A stretch of 24,228 nt of DNA from DASUPK01 sp963821705 (GTDB lineage: Bacteria; Actinomycetota; Thermoleophilia; Solirubrobacterales; 70-9). Location: contig CAWGEV010000001.1 in assembly GCA_963821705.1 (NCBI GenBank), forward strand, positions 1 to 24,228. Reading direction: 5' to 3'. Position numbers and translations under genes: made by a program. The notes below the pieces were generated by a model. The model was not told the origin of the DNA and did not search any database. It saw only the letters and a program-made list of their open reading frames with translations. Every line of letters begins with the position of its first letter. Position 1 is the stretch's first letter. This document shows, piece after piece, positions 15,382 through 23,791 of the stretch.

Positions 15382-17625
15382 ATGCGGCAGATCGCCCGCC
15401 GCCTCAGGGATGGAAGCCTCGACCTGGTCGAGGTTCGCGATCCCAGTCCGGGACCGGGGTCGGCCGCGGTCAGCGTCGAGGCCTCTGTCCTGAGCGCCGG
15501 CACCGAGCGCGCCACGCTCGAGCTCGCCCGAAAGAGCCTGATCGCAAAGGCCCGCACGCGACCGGACCAAACGCGGCAGGTCGTCGAACGGATGCGCCGG
15601 GAGGGCGTCCGCTCCACGCTCAACCTCGTGCGCCAGAGGCTCGAGGAGCTCGGGCCTCTGGGGTACAGCGCCGCCGGCGTCGTCGTCGAAGCGGGCGCGG
15701 AGGCTCGGGGGCTTTCACCAGGGGACCGGGTCTCGATCGCCGGGGGCGGCTTCGCGAGCCATTCAGAGCGCGACGTGGTGCCATCTCTGCTCTGCGCGAA
15801 GGTGCCGAACGGCGTCTCCCCGGAGGACGCCGCCTTCGCCACCCTCGGCGCGATCGCGCTGAACGGCTGGCGCCGGGCGGACGTCCAGGTCGGGTCGACG
15901 GTCGCCGTGATCGGGCTCGGGCTCATCGGCCAGCTTGTGATCCGAATCGCCCGGGCGGCGGGCTGCCGGGTCCTGGGGGTGGATCTGAGCTTCGAGCTCG
16001 TCCAGCTCGCACGCTCGGCGGGCGCCGACGCCGAAGTCCGCTCCGAACTCGATCCCGGTTCGCGCTGGGAGGACTCCGCCGACGCGGTGCTCGTCTGCGC
16101 CGCGACCGAATCGAACGATCCGGCCCTGCTCGCGGCGTCCCTGGCGCGGGACCGGGGGCGGGTGGTGATCGTCGGCGACGTCCGCCTGGAACTGCCGCGA
16201 GCCCCCTTCTACGAGAAGGAGCTGGACTTGAGGCTCTCCCGCTCCTACGGGCCCGGCCGCTACGACCCGGACTACGAGCTCCACGGGCTCGACTACCCGA
16301 TCGGGCAGGTTCGCTGGACCGAGCAGCGCAACATGGAGGCGTTCCTGAGCCTGGTCGCCCAGCGCAAGGTGAGGCCGTCCGAGCTCGTCACCCACCGCTT
16401 CCCCTTCTCGGAGGCCGAGCGGGCCTTCGAGCTGCTGCAGTCCGACCGGACGGTGGTCGGAATCGTCCTTCGGTACGGGGAGAGTGGCAGCGAGAACGGG
16501 GGCGGGAAACAGCGCAGAGCCGAGGTGGCGGGGCCGCGCAGGGTGAAGCGAGCGCGTGGCGCACGGCCGGGCTTGGGTCTGATCGGCGCGGGGTCGTTCG
16601 CGACCGGAACCCTGATCCCGGGGCTGGTCGGGGCAGGATTCGAGCCAGTCACCGTCGCCTCCACCTCGGGACTGTCGGCCGAGAGCGCCCGGCGCCGGTT
16701 CGGATTCGCCTCGTCCCACGCAGACCCCGGCGAGGTCATCGCCTGCGCCGACGTCGATCTGGTCGCGATCGCCACCCGCCACGACTCCCACGCCGAGCTG
16801 GCCGCCCTCGCCCTCGAGGCCGGCAAGGCGGTCTACGTCGAGAAGCCGCTCAGCCTGGACTGGGAGGGACTCTCGCTGGTGAAAGCGGCGCAGCGACGCT
16901 CGGGGGCTCCGCTGATCGTCGGCTTCAACCGCCGTTTCGCACCCATGGCCGGGGCGGTACGTCGCCTGTCGGGACCAAGGCTCATGGCTTACCGGGTGAA
17001 CGCGGGCAGGTTGCCGAGCGGTCACTGGATGAACGATCTCGCGCGTGGGGGAGGCCGCCTGAAAGGCGAGGGATGTCATTTCATCGACTTCCTCTACGAC
17101 CAGGCCGGCAGCGATCCGGTCAGGGTGACCGCCCGCGGCTTCGGCTCTCACTCCAGCCTCCCCCTCGCGGCCACCGACAACTTCAGCGTCGAGATCGGGT
17201 TCGAGGACGGAAGCGTTGGGACGCTTCACTACGCGGCGGACGCCCCGCTCGGCCCCGGCAAGGAGCGCTTCGAGATGAGCGCGCCGGGCGTCTACGCGGA
17301 GATCGACGACTTTCGGCGCGGGCGGATCTGGCGCGGGCGCCGGAGACAGAGGCTCGGGGGCGGTCGACAGGACAAGGGCTTTGCGGCGCAGTTCGGCTAT
17401 CTCGCGAAGCTCATGCGGGGAGAGGCAGACGCCCCCACGGCGGATTGCTTCTGGCTCACCACCCTGGTCACGCTTGCTGCCGCGCGGTCCCTCGAAACCG
17501 GCGAGCCGGAACTCGTGCTGGAGGCCGATCGCGGCTCCGGATCTGCCCCGGCGCCCGAGGTGGAGATGGAAGGGGCCACCGGCCGCCGCCGTTGGTCAGA
17601 TAGCCCCGGTTCGGAGTCGAGGTGA
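15382..17625 (+). CDS. Two-domain oxidoreductase: MDR dehydrogenase fused to Gfo/Idh/MocA dehydrogenase
   Basis: A 747-residue fusion. Residues 1 to about 360 are a medium-chain dehydrogenase with SVLSAGTERATLELARKSL, LGYSAAGVVVEAG and a Rossmann loop VIGLGLIGQL (Gly178-Gly183). The usual catalytic-zinc Cys is replaced (Ser-Ala-Gly-Thr), so it is probably zinc-independent. After a basic linker near residues 370-397, a second Rossmann domain starts GLGLIGAGSFATGTL (about 398-412). It has the Gfo/Idh/MocA EKP motif at 487-489 (YVEKPLSLDW) and GEGCHFIDFLYDQ further on. ATG 15382 follows GAGGGA by 8 bases. The 'bi-domain oxidoreductase' family is often found in glycan clusters next to heparinase-like genes; its substrate is not established. 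Two NAD(P) sites in one chain suggest consecutive redox steps, perhaps oxidation then re-reduction, on a nucleotide sugar. The gene runs straight into the Wzz-like gene. Confidence 0.9.
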   Translation: MRQIARRLRDGSLDLVEVRDPSPGPGSAAVSVEASVLSAGTERATLELARKSLIAKARTRPDQTRQVVERMRREGVRSTLNLVRQRLEELGPLGYSAAGVVVEAGAEARGLSPGDRVSIAGGGFASHSERDVVPSLLCAKVPNGVSPEDAAFATLGAIALNGWRRADVQVGSTVAVIGLGLIGQLVIRIARAAGCRVLGVDLSFELVQLARSAGADAEVRSELDPGSRWEDSADAVLVCAATESNDPALLAASLARDRGRVVIVGDVRLELPRAPFYEKELDLRLSRSYGPGRYDPDYELHGLDYPIGQVRWTEQRNMEAFLSLVAQRKVRPSELVTHRFPFSEAERAFELLQSDRTVVGIVLRYGESGSENGGGKQRRAEVAGPRRVKRARGARPGLGLIGAGSFATGTLIPGLVGAGFEPVTVASTSGLSAESARRRFGFASSHADPGEVIACADVDLVAIATRHDSHAELAALALEAGKAVYVEKPLSLDWEGLSLVKAAQRRSGAPLIVGFNRRFAPMAGAVRRLSGPRLMAYRVNAGRLPSGHWMNDLARGGGRLKGEGCHFIDFLYDQAGSDPVRVTARGFGSHSSLPLAATDNFSVEIGFEDGSVGTLHYAADAPLGPGKERFEMSAPGVYAEIDDFRRGRIWRGRRRQRLGGGRQDKGFAAQFGYLAKLMRGEADAPTADCFWLTTLVTLAAARSLETGEPELVLEADRGSGSAPAPEVEMEGATGRRRWSDSPGSESR

Positions 17626-17635
17626 ACTCAAGGTG
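17619..17635 (+). promoter_or_regulatory. Ribosome-binding site overlapping the upstream stop codon
   Basis: GAGGTGA (17619-17625) contains the TGA of the two-domain oxidoreductase and lies 7 bases before GTG 17633. This fixes the start of the Wzz-like protein and points to translational coupling. Confidence 0.65.
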
Positions 17636-18637
17636 AGCATCCAGGCGGACGAGCGACACGACGAGAGGTTGTTCGATCTCCCTCCGTCCACTGACGGAAA
17701 CGGGCGGGATTCCGCCCGCGCGCCAGGCTCGAACTCGTCCCTCGGCGCCGCGATGCGTCGCCACTGGCGCCTCGTCCTGGCTCCGGTCGTGGGTCTGCTG
17801 GCCTTGGCGCTGTTCGTCGGACTCGCGCGAACGCCCACATACACGGCGGGGACTCGGCTCGCGGTCGGCGGACTGAACGCCACCAACCCCGCCTCGCTGA
17901 CCGGGTTCGCCGACGCAGCCCAGCAGCTCGCTCAGACCTACAGCCGCTCGGTTCAGGGCGACGGGGTGGTCGGGGACGTGGCGCGGCGCACGAACATGAG
18001 TCCCCAACAGGTACGGTCCCATCTCTCCGCAGCGCCCATCCCTCAGACGCCGGTCTTCACGCTCGCCGCGACCTCCGGCTCGCGGGGCGGGGCCATGCAG
18101 CTCTCCATCCTGGCGAGCCAGGCGCTCGTGGGGGAGGTCGACCGCGCCAGTCAGGCGGACCCCGCCCGCCTGCTCGACGAGTACCGCACGGCCGAGCTCG
18201 AGCGTGAGCAGGTCAGCAAACGGGTCAACGCTCTGACCGCGACCGGGGGCGGGGCCCTGGCGGCGGCTCAGGCTGAGCTCCTGGCCGCGGAGGCGCGCGC
18301 AACGTCCCTGAGGAACGCCTACGGTGTCAGCCAGCAGAGCGGGACCGTTCCCCTGCAGATCATCCAGAGAGCGGACCAGGCCAGCAGCGACCGCCTCAGT
18401 GTGCTTCAGCTGCTGGCCTTCGTGGCCGTCGTTCTCGGGCTCGTCCTGGGCATGGCCCTGGCGCTCTTCCGTGACAGCCCGTTCTACGAGCCGACGATCG
18501 CCGCCATCGGGTCCCTTCGCAGGCGCTCGCCCTTCAAGGGAGCAGGCGCCGGCCCGAAAGCGGGACCCGGCACCCGCTCAAGCCGTCTGAAGCGAGCGCC
18601 CGCCCGGAGGGGATCCTCCCGCCGAGCGCGCTCCTAG
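17633..18637 (+). CDS. Wzz-like polysaccharide chain-length/co-polymerase protein
   Basis: A 334-residue membrane protein with the Wzz layout: a cytoplasmic N terminus, TM1 near residues 46-65 (APVVGLLALALFVGLA), a periplasmic or extracytoplasmic stretch, and TM2 near 255-280 (LLAFVAVVLGLVLGMALALF). After TM1 comes TPTYTAGTRLAVGG, the usual beta-strand opening. Residues 180-240 (AELEREQVSKRVNALTATGG onward) are predicted helical or coiled coil. A tail of about 50 residues after TM2 is strongly basic (RRRSPFKG, RLKRAPARRGSSRRAR). No Walker-type tyrosine-kinase domain is attached, so it is the Wzz or CapA-like half only. Longer in-frame upstream extensions overlap the oxidoreductase and are rejected. 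It precedes the polymerase/ligase gene by 2 bases, which fits a role in setting polymer length. Confidence 0.82.
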   Translation: MSIQADERHDERLFDLPPSTDGNGRDSARAPGSNSSLGAAMRRHWRLVLAPVVGLLALALFVGLARTPTYTAGTRLAVGGLNATNPASLTGFADAAQQLAQTYSRSVQGDGVVGDVARRTNMSPQQVRSHLSAAPIPQTPVFTLAATSGSRGGAMQLSILASQALVGEVDRASQADPARLLDEYRTAELEREQVSKRVNALTATGGGALAAAQAELLAAEARATSLRNAYGVSQQSGTVPLQIIQRADQASSDRLSVLQLLAFVAVVLGLVLGMALALFRDSPFYEPTIAAIGSLRRRSPFKGAGAGPKAGPGTRSSRLKRAPARRGSSRRARS

Positions 18638-18639
18638 CG

Positions 18640-20139
18640 GTGCACCTGGCCGCGCAACGCCCGCGCCTCGGGCTCATTGGAGCCAGTCTGATCGCCGGAG
18701 GGGCAGCGGCCCTATTGCTCCTCGCAGGACCCCCTTTCACCACCTATCTCGCCGCCCTCAGCCTGGCGGTGGCGGTGATCTTTGCCCTCGCCTATCTGGC
18801 CTGGCATACGGAGCCCGCCTGGCTGATGACCGCGGCGCTCATCGGCTCGACCTTCAACAGCAATTGGGGAGCATTCGGCCTCCCTGGCGGAGTTGCCCCT
18901 GATCGCCTCCTTCTGCTGGCGGCGATCCTCGGGCTGGCACTTCGTTCCCCGGGTGCATCCGATCGCCCGCAGTTCCATTTGAAGCCGGTCCACGGGCTCC
19001 TGGCGGTCACGTTCCTATGGGCCCTCGGGTCCGCCATCGCGGCGCAAACGCTCAACCGCCCAGAGACCTTCTTCTTCCTGCTCGACCGGCTGGCGGTCCC
19101 CTTTGCGGTCTTCGCGCTGGCGCCACTGGCCTTCCGCACGCCTCGACACCGCGCCGGCTTCCTCGCCGCCCTGGTCGTGTTTGGGGGATACCTGGGCCTG
19201 ACCGCGCTGTTCGAGACGGTGGGGCCGAAGGCGCTCGTCATCCCGCATTTCATCCGCGACACCGGCTTCCAGCGCGATCGGGCGCAGGGCCCGTTTCTCG
19301 AGGCGACGGTCAACGGAGTCGCCCTCTATACGTGCGCCGTGGCCTCGGCGATCGCCGTCGCGACCTGGACGACCCGGCGGAGGCGGATCGCCGCTGGGGC
19401 GGTCCTCCTCCTCTGCACTCTCGGGCTGCTGTTCACCCTCACTCGCTCGGTTTGGATCGCCACGGTCGTCGCCTCCGCGCTGACGATGGTGCTCACCCCT
19501 CGTCTCCGTCGCTTCCTACTCCCGGCTGTGGCTGCCGGCACGTTGGCGGTGTTGGTGCTGCTCGCCATCCTCCCGCGGTTCCAGACCAGCTTCACGGAGC
19601 GAACCAGCAACCAGCTGACGGTCTGGGAACGGCGCAACGTCGATGCCGCGGCGATCGAGATGGTGTCCCGCCGCCCGCTCCTCGGCTTCGGCCTCGGGAC
19701 CTTCAACGACCGCAATGCCGAGTACTTTCCGCTGTTGAGCGACGTCCCGCAGGTGGTGACCGTGGACACCACGCAGATCGCGATCCACAACGTGTTCCTG
19801 CTGTTCGCGGTCGAACAGGGCTTGATCGGCGCAACGCTCCTGGTGGCGAGCCTGCTCGCCGTCGTGGGCAGCGCCATGCTCGCCCGCGGCCCACCTGAAC
19901 TGAGGCCATGGCGCCTTGGTCTGTTCGCTATCGCGACCTACTGGGTCGTGGCGGCCAACTTCGCGCCGCTGGGCCAGGTCCTGCCCGGCATGATCGTCTG
20001 GCTTTGGGCGGGCATCGTGCTCGGGGGCTCACCCCAGGTGGCGAGAGCTGGGGACACGGAGCTCTTCAACGCGCCCGTTCCGTGGACAGGGTCTCAAGAA
20101 ACGCGGCCCGCAGGATCTCTACGCCCCGATCGAGGTTGA
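18640..20139 (+). CDS. O-antigen ligase/polymerase family protein (Wzy/WaaL-like)
   Basis: A 499-residue integral membrane protein with about 10-12 hydrophobic segments. Such proteins polymerise undecaprenyl-linked repeat units (Wzy) or ligate the finished chain (WaaL) on the outer face of the cytoplasmic membrane. The family's C-terminal core is visible as LLLCTLGLLFTLTRSVWIAT, followed by a large external loop with RPLLGFGLGTFNDRNAEYFP and an internal His in IAIHNVFLLFAVEQGLIGAT. In a bacterium without LPS, polymerase is the likelier role. GTG 18640 comes 2 bases after the Wzz-like stop. The last 25 codons overlap, tail to tail, the 3' end of the convergent GT4 gene (74 bases). The C-terminal 35 residues after the last helix are hydrophilic and probably dispensable. 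Confidence 0.88.
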   Translation: MHLAAQRPRLGLIGASLIAGGAAALLLLAGPPFTTYLAALSLAVAVIFALAYLAWHTEPAWLMTAALIGSTFNSNWGAFGLPGGVAPDRLLLLAAILGLALRSPGASDRPQFHLKPVHGLLAVTFLWALGSAIAAQTLNRPETFFFLLDRLAVPFAVFALAPLAFRTPRHRAGFLAALVVFGGYLGLTALFETVGPKALVIPHFIRDTGFQRDRAQGPFLEATVNGVALYTCAVASAIAVATWTTRRRRIAAGAVLLLCTLGLLFTLTRSVWIATVVASALTMVLTPRLRRFLLPAVAAGTLAVLVLLAILPRFQTSFTERTSNQLTVWERRNVDAAAIEMVSRRPLLGFGLGTFNDRNAEYFPLLSDVPQVVTVDTTQIAIHNVFLLFAVEQGLIGATLLVASLLAVVGSAMLARGPPELRPWRLGLFAIATYWVVAANFAPLGQVLPGMIVWLWAGIVLGGSPQVARAGDTELFNAPVPWTGSQETRPAGSLRPDRG

Positions 20140-21340
20140 ATTCCTCCATCACCCGGTCCCGCCCCGCCGCGCCGAGCCGCCGACCCAGGGAGCGGTCGCG
20201 CGCCAGCCGCTCGATAGCCGCCGCCAGGCCCTCGGGCCGTCCGGGGGAAACCAGCAGGCCGGTGGCGCCATCCTCGATCAGCTCCGGGATCCCCATCGTG
20301 TTCGAGGCGATCACCGGCAGGCCGCTGGCCAGGGCCTCCATCAGGACCACCGGGATTCCCTCGCCCAGGCTGGGCAGGCAGAAGGCGTCCGCCGCGAGAT
20401 AGTGGTCCCGGATCCGGTCCTGTCCCACGGCGCCGGCGAAGGTGATCCTGTCAGGGATGCCGAGATCACGGGCCTGACGCCGAAGGGAATCGAGCCTTGA
20501 GCCGTCGCCCACCACCTCGAGGAGCACGGGGACGCCTCGATGCTCGAGCAGCGACATAGCCTCGAGCAGGATCGAATGCCCCTTCTCGCGCTCGAGGCGG
20601 CCAACCGTGAGCAATCGCAGGTCCCGTCCGGGCGCGTGAGAGATCCCGTTCTCGAACCACTCGCCGTTCAGCCCGCAATGGGCAACCAGGAGCTTCTCCC
20701 AGTGCTCCTCGGGGGAGAGTCGCATCAGCTGGCTGCGCCCGAAGTCGCTGATACAGACGACAAGGGAGGCGCTGCCGACCTTGCCGGCCAGGCTGGCGGG
20801 TCCGTCGTTGAAGATGTCGGTGCCGTGGGCGCTGAAGCTCCAGGACCACGCCGGCGAGCCCCCGCGCTCCACTCCCAGCCTCGCCACCAGCTGAGCAACA
20901 TCCCCGGAGGGGCTGGTGAAGTGGGCATGCAGGTGTGTAAGTCCCCGCCGATCGCATTCGCGCCAGATCGGCACGGCTTCCAGAAAGTAGAAGAGCTGCC
21001 ACCAGCGCCCGTGCGACCCTCCGGGAGGGCGGCTCAGCGCGAATGACAGCGTTCGGAGGTAGGCAGCCGGGCCCGTCAGGAGGGCCCGAAGATGAGCGCC
21101 GACGAAGCTGCGCCATCGCGGCGGCAGCACCGTGTAGGTCGAGCGCTCCGCCTCGCGATCGGCTTCCGTGAGCAGGTGGCCGGGGTCGGTGCGGTGAAGA
21201 GCGAACGTCTGAATCTCCAGCCCGCGCGCACGCAGCGCCTCCACCTCACGCTGCACGAACGAATGCGAGAGGGCCGGGTAGAGGGTCGCCAGGTACGCGA
21301 TCCGGATTTCCACCGGCCCTCCGTGGACCTCGATGCTCAT
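20066..21340 (-). CDS. GT4 family glycosyltransferase
   Basis: A 424-residue GT-B, retaining-type glycosyltransferase. The N-terminal half starts IRIAYLATLYPALSHSFVQR and has HLHAHFTSPSGDVAQL. The C-terminal nucleotide-sugar domain has LLTVGRLEREKGHSILLEAM and the E-x7-E motif at Glu327/Glu335 in EGIPVVLMEALASGLPVIAS, then GIPELIEDGATGLLV. ATG 21340 forms an ATGA overlap with the stop of the upstream GT4 gene, which fixes this start; an upstream in-frame extension is rejected. The N-terminal motif resembles the 'colanic acid glycosyltransferase WcaL-like' group. It is last in its operon, and its 3' end overlaps the convergent polymerase gene. Sugar specificity cannot be read. Confidence 0.9.
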   Translation of the reverse strand: MSIEVHGGPVEIRIAYLATLYPALSHSFVQREVEALRARGLEIQTFALHRTDPGHLLTEADREAERSTYTVLPPRWRSFVGAHLRALLTGPAAYLRTLSFALSRPPGGSHGRWWQLFYFLEAVPIWRECDRRGLTHLHAHFTSPSGDVAQLVARLGVERGGSPAWSWSFSAHGTDIFNDGPASLAGKVGSASLVVCISDFGRSQLMRLSPEEHWEKLLVAHCGLNGEWFENGISHAPGRDLRLLTVGRLEREKGHSILLEAMSLLEHRGVPVLLEVVGDGSRLDSLRRQARDLGIPDRITFAGAVGQDRIRDHYLAADAFCLPSLGEGIPVVLMEALASGLPVIASNTMGIPELIEDGATGLLVSPGRPEGLAAAIERLARDRSLGRRLGAAGRDRVMEEFNLDRGVEILRAAFLETLSTERAR

Positions 21341-22533
21341 GCGATGGCCCGTCGGCTGTCGTGGAGCACGGTCTCGATGGCGGAGACGTAGCCGCGCGCC
21401 GAGTCCTGCGGGCTCCTGTCGAGCGTGGCCACGTGAGCCGACCACCCGAGCCGCCTTCTCCGCACGGGGTCGCGAGCGAGGTCTCCCAGGGCTGCGGCGA
21501 AGCCGTTCGCATCGGCAGGGTCGACGATCGCACCGACGTCTTCTTCGCCGATCAGATCCCAGGTCGCCCCGGCATGCCGCGACGCGACCAGAGGCAGCCC
21601 GGCGGCTGCAGCCTCGAGCAGGACGATGCCGAACGGATCATCGAAGGTCGGAAAGGCGAAGGCGTCGGCCTCCGCGTAGAGCTCCGGCATGTCTCCGTGG
21701 TCGACGAAACCCCGGAACTGCACGTCCTCGAGGCCGAGCTCCTCCGCCAGCCGGCGCAGCCGTTGCAACTCGGGCCCCGATCCGGCGACGACCAGCCGGA
21801 TGGGTGGATGCTCCGGTTCCAGACGGGCGATCGCGAGCAGCAGCCGGTCCACCCCCTTGTGGGGCACGAGGCGGCCGGCGGTCAGGATCGTGAACTTGTC
21901 GCCGAGCTCGTAGTCGCGTCCGCGCGCGATGCTCCAAAGGCGGTCCATGGTGGAGGAGTGCGGCGCCAGGAATACTCGGTCCGCGGCCACCCCGAGTTCC
22001 AGGAAGCGCTCCGCCGCGGGCTTGCTCTTGGCGACGCAGGCCGAGGCGGCGCGGAGCAGGAGGGCACGCGCCAGCAGCTGATGGCGGCCGAGGTTGCGCT
22101 CGTACCAGCTGGTGCCGTCGCTGTAGATGATCAGGGGCGAGCCGCGGAGCCGCGCGAAGATGGCCGCGTACGCGCTCGGGATCGAATACCCGGCGCTGAT
22201 CACCGCGTCCGCGCGGGTTCGCGCGAGGGCGGCGAGGATCCGGGGGCTCAGGTAGTAGTCGGCGCGATCCGGCCTGCCGCGCCTGATCGCGAGCCCGTCG
22301 ATCACCCGGTGACGGAAGCGATGGCCCCCGCTGGGGCCCCAGGGCATCGCCCGACTCCCCGTGTGCGCGCAGAACAGCACCGTCAGGTCGACGATCCCCG
22401 CCAGAGCCTCCAGCACCTCCAGCATGTATGGAGTCGGAAGGTCGGTGACGAACGCGACGCGCGGGCGCGGGTTCACCCGCCGGCCGGCATCGCGGGCGAG
22501 GCCATCGGCTCGATCGGCAAGCGTCTCGGACAT
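21337..22533 (-). CDS. GT4 family glycosyltransferase
   Basis: A 398-residue GT-B glycosyltransferase. The N-terminal domain has PRVAFVTDLPTPYMLEVLEA and YSIPSAYAAIFARLRGSPLI. The C-terminal domain has ILTAGRLVPHKGVDRLLLAI, LVVAGSGPELQRLRRLAEEL and DDPFGIVLLEAAAAGLPLVA. The first Glu of the family's E-x7-E motif is Asp here (Asp299...Glu307). That variant occurs in active GT4 enzymes but deserves a note. It starts one base after the stop of the toroid-protein gene (TGA-G-ATG) and overlaps the next GT4 gene by 4 bases, so the three are one translational unit. The donor sugar is unknown. Confidence 0.9.
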   Translation of the reverse strand: MSETLADRADGLARDAGRRVNPRPRVAFVTDLPTPYMLEVLEALAGIVDLTVLFCAHTGSRAMPWGPSGGHRFRHRVIDGLAIRRGRPDRADYYLSPRILAALARTRADAVISAGYSIPSAYAAIFARLRGSPLIIYSDGTSWYERNLGRHQLLARALLLRAASACVAKSKPAAERFLELGVAADRVFLAPHSSTMDRLWSIARGRDYELGDKFTILTAGRLVPHKGVDRLLLAIARLEPEHPPIRLVVAGSGPELQRLRRLAEELGLEDVQFRGFVDHGDMPELYAEADAFAFPTFDDPFGIVLLEAAAAGLPLVASRHAGATWDLIGEEDVGAIVDPADANGFAAALGDLARDPVRRRRLGWSAHVATLDRSPQDSARGYVSAIETVLHDSRRAIA

Positions 22534-22534
22534 C

Positions 22535-23791
22535 TCAGGTGGCCGCTCTCACCGTGTCGGCCTCCACCCGCGGGCCGGGAGGCACCGCCGCAGGCTGCTC
22601 GAGCCCCAGGAGATGGGTCAACGCCAGCAGCATCGGGGCCACCACCCAGCGGAAATGGGGAGCGCGGTTCGACCAGAGGCGACGCCGCTGGAACAGAGGA
22701 AGGCCATCCTCGGAGAGCATCCGTCGCAGCGCAAAGCCGAAGACCCTCCACGCCTGATGCGCGCAGGAACTGTCGGTCCGGGCGGCGATCGAGAGGGTCT
22801 GGATGCCCTGCGCGACTGACTGGGCGTCGACCGGGAAGACCCGGTTCGCGTAGTAGGTGGGCGTTCCGTCATCGAGAAAGAACGCGCGGCGGTAATACGC
22901 GACACCTCGGCTCCACGCCTCCTCCGCCTCCGCCGCGGCGATGCCTGCGTCGGCGCAGACCCGCAGCGCGTCGAGCACGTAGCCGGTGTGGAAGTTGTCC
23001 ACCCAGGCCAGATTCGGCCTTTCCCCATAGGGCCACGAGCCATCGGCGCGCTGCCGAGCCGTCGAATACCGCACAGCGCGGGCGGCGGCGGGGCCGAAGC
23101 CCTCGGCATCGGAGGGTCCCGAGGCCGACAGTCGCGCAAGCAGCGCCGCCGCCAGCAGGTTGGAGTTGTGGATCGGCGACCGGTCGCCCGGCAGGTATCC
23201 GAAGTACGCGCCCCTTCCCGCGTCGGTCTGCGGCACACGGTTGAGGAAGAACCGTCCGGCGCCGCGTGCCTTCTCCAGCAGCCGGGCATCGCCATGCGAG
23301 GCGTGGGCGTCCAGCAGGGCGTGGCCGGCGAAGGCGGTTGCGATCGTGTTCGGCTGCCGCCGGGAATAGAAGAAAACCCGGGATTGCACGTCGAATGGGT
23401 ACCCCCAGCACGGCTCCTCGCGGTCCGCCAGCCGGAGCCGGTCGAGACACCGAAGAGCATCCGTCAGCAGCCCCTGCGCCTCGTCCTGACCAAGGAAGCC
23501 GTTCCTGGCATAGGCCGATACCACCCACGCCACTGAGGCGGCATTCGGCTGCGGCTGGATGCCGAGCACGGGACGGAGATCGCGGGGCGAGCGCTTGACC
23601 GCCTGAATCAGAAGGCGGCGACCGATGGGGGTCCTCTTCAGCGGCGCGACGAAACGCCGCGAGGCATTCAGCCCCTCGTAGGGGTCAGTTCCGCGCCAGG
23701 CCCGCTCGACACCCCATCGGCTCAGTCGACGGGACAGCGCGAGGGCTGCCGCGACGGCCTCGGGCGTTTCGGGGGGCGCCTCGCTAGCCAC
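22535..23791 (-). CDS. Predicted (alpha/alpha)-toroid protein of unknown function in a glycan cluster
   Basis: The 418 residues show regularly spaced helix pairs with aromatic/Gly turns: NAASVAWVVSAYARNGFLGQ, CWGYPFDVQSRVFFYSRRQP, NTIATAFAGHALLDAHASHG, SPIHNSNLLAAALLARLSA, QRADGSWPYGERPNLAWVDN and FHTGYVLDALRVCADAGI. The DGSWPYG and WVDNFHTGYVLDAL elements recall terpenoid-cyclase/six-hairpin folds used by polysaccharide lyases, C5-epimerases and glycoside hydrolases. Related proteins are sometimes labelled 'delta-aminolevulinic acid dehydratase', which the sequence does not support. GTG 23791 is fixed by GGGAGGAA (23803-23796) 4 bases upstream and overlaps the DUF354 stop by 8 bases; longer in-frame extensions run into DUF354. 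No signal peptide is seen, so it is probably cytoplasmic. Conserved Asp, His and Trp residues could be catalytic, but I assign no reaction. Confidence 0.75.
   Translation of the reverse strand: MASEAPPETPEAVAAALALSRRLSRWGVERAWRGTDPYEGLNASRRFVAPLKRTPIGRRLLIQAVKRSPRDLRPVLGIQPQPNAASVAWVVSAYARNGFLGQDEAQGLLTDALRCLDRLRLADREEPCWGYPFDVQSRVFFYSRRQPNTIATAFAGHALLDAHASHGDARLLEKARGAGRFFLNRVPQTDAGRGAYFGYLPGDRSPIHNSNLLAAALLARLSASGPSDAEGFGPAAARAVRYSTARQRADGSWPYGERPNLAWVDNFHTGYVLDALRVCADAGIAAAEAEEAWSRGVAYYRRAFFLDDGTPTYYANRVFPVDAQSVAQGIQTLSIAARTDSSCAHQAWRVFGFALRRMLSEDGLPLFQRRRLWSNRAPHFRWVVAPMLLALTHLLGLEQPAAVPPGPRVEADTVRAAT

Noticed and set aside
13730..15382. 550-codon frame antisense to asnB
   Set aside because: No family motif; asnB on the other strand has every catalytic element.
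15207..17603. 798-codon plus-strand frame overlapping the two-domain oxidoreductase
   Set aside because: It is a +1 shadow rich in Arg/Gly/Pro with no recognisable motif; the overlapping frame has two intact Rossmann domains.
21361..23244. 627-codon plus-strand frame antisense to a GT4 and the toroid gene
   Set aside because: Low-complexity Arg/Gly/Ala/Pro composition and antisense to two well-supported coupled genes.
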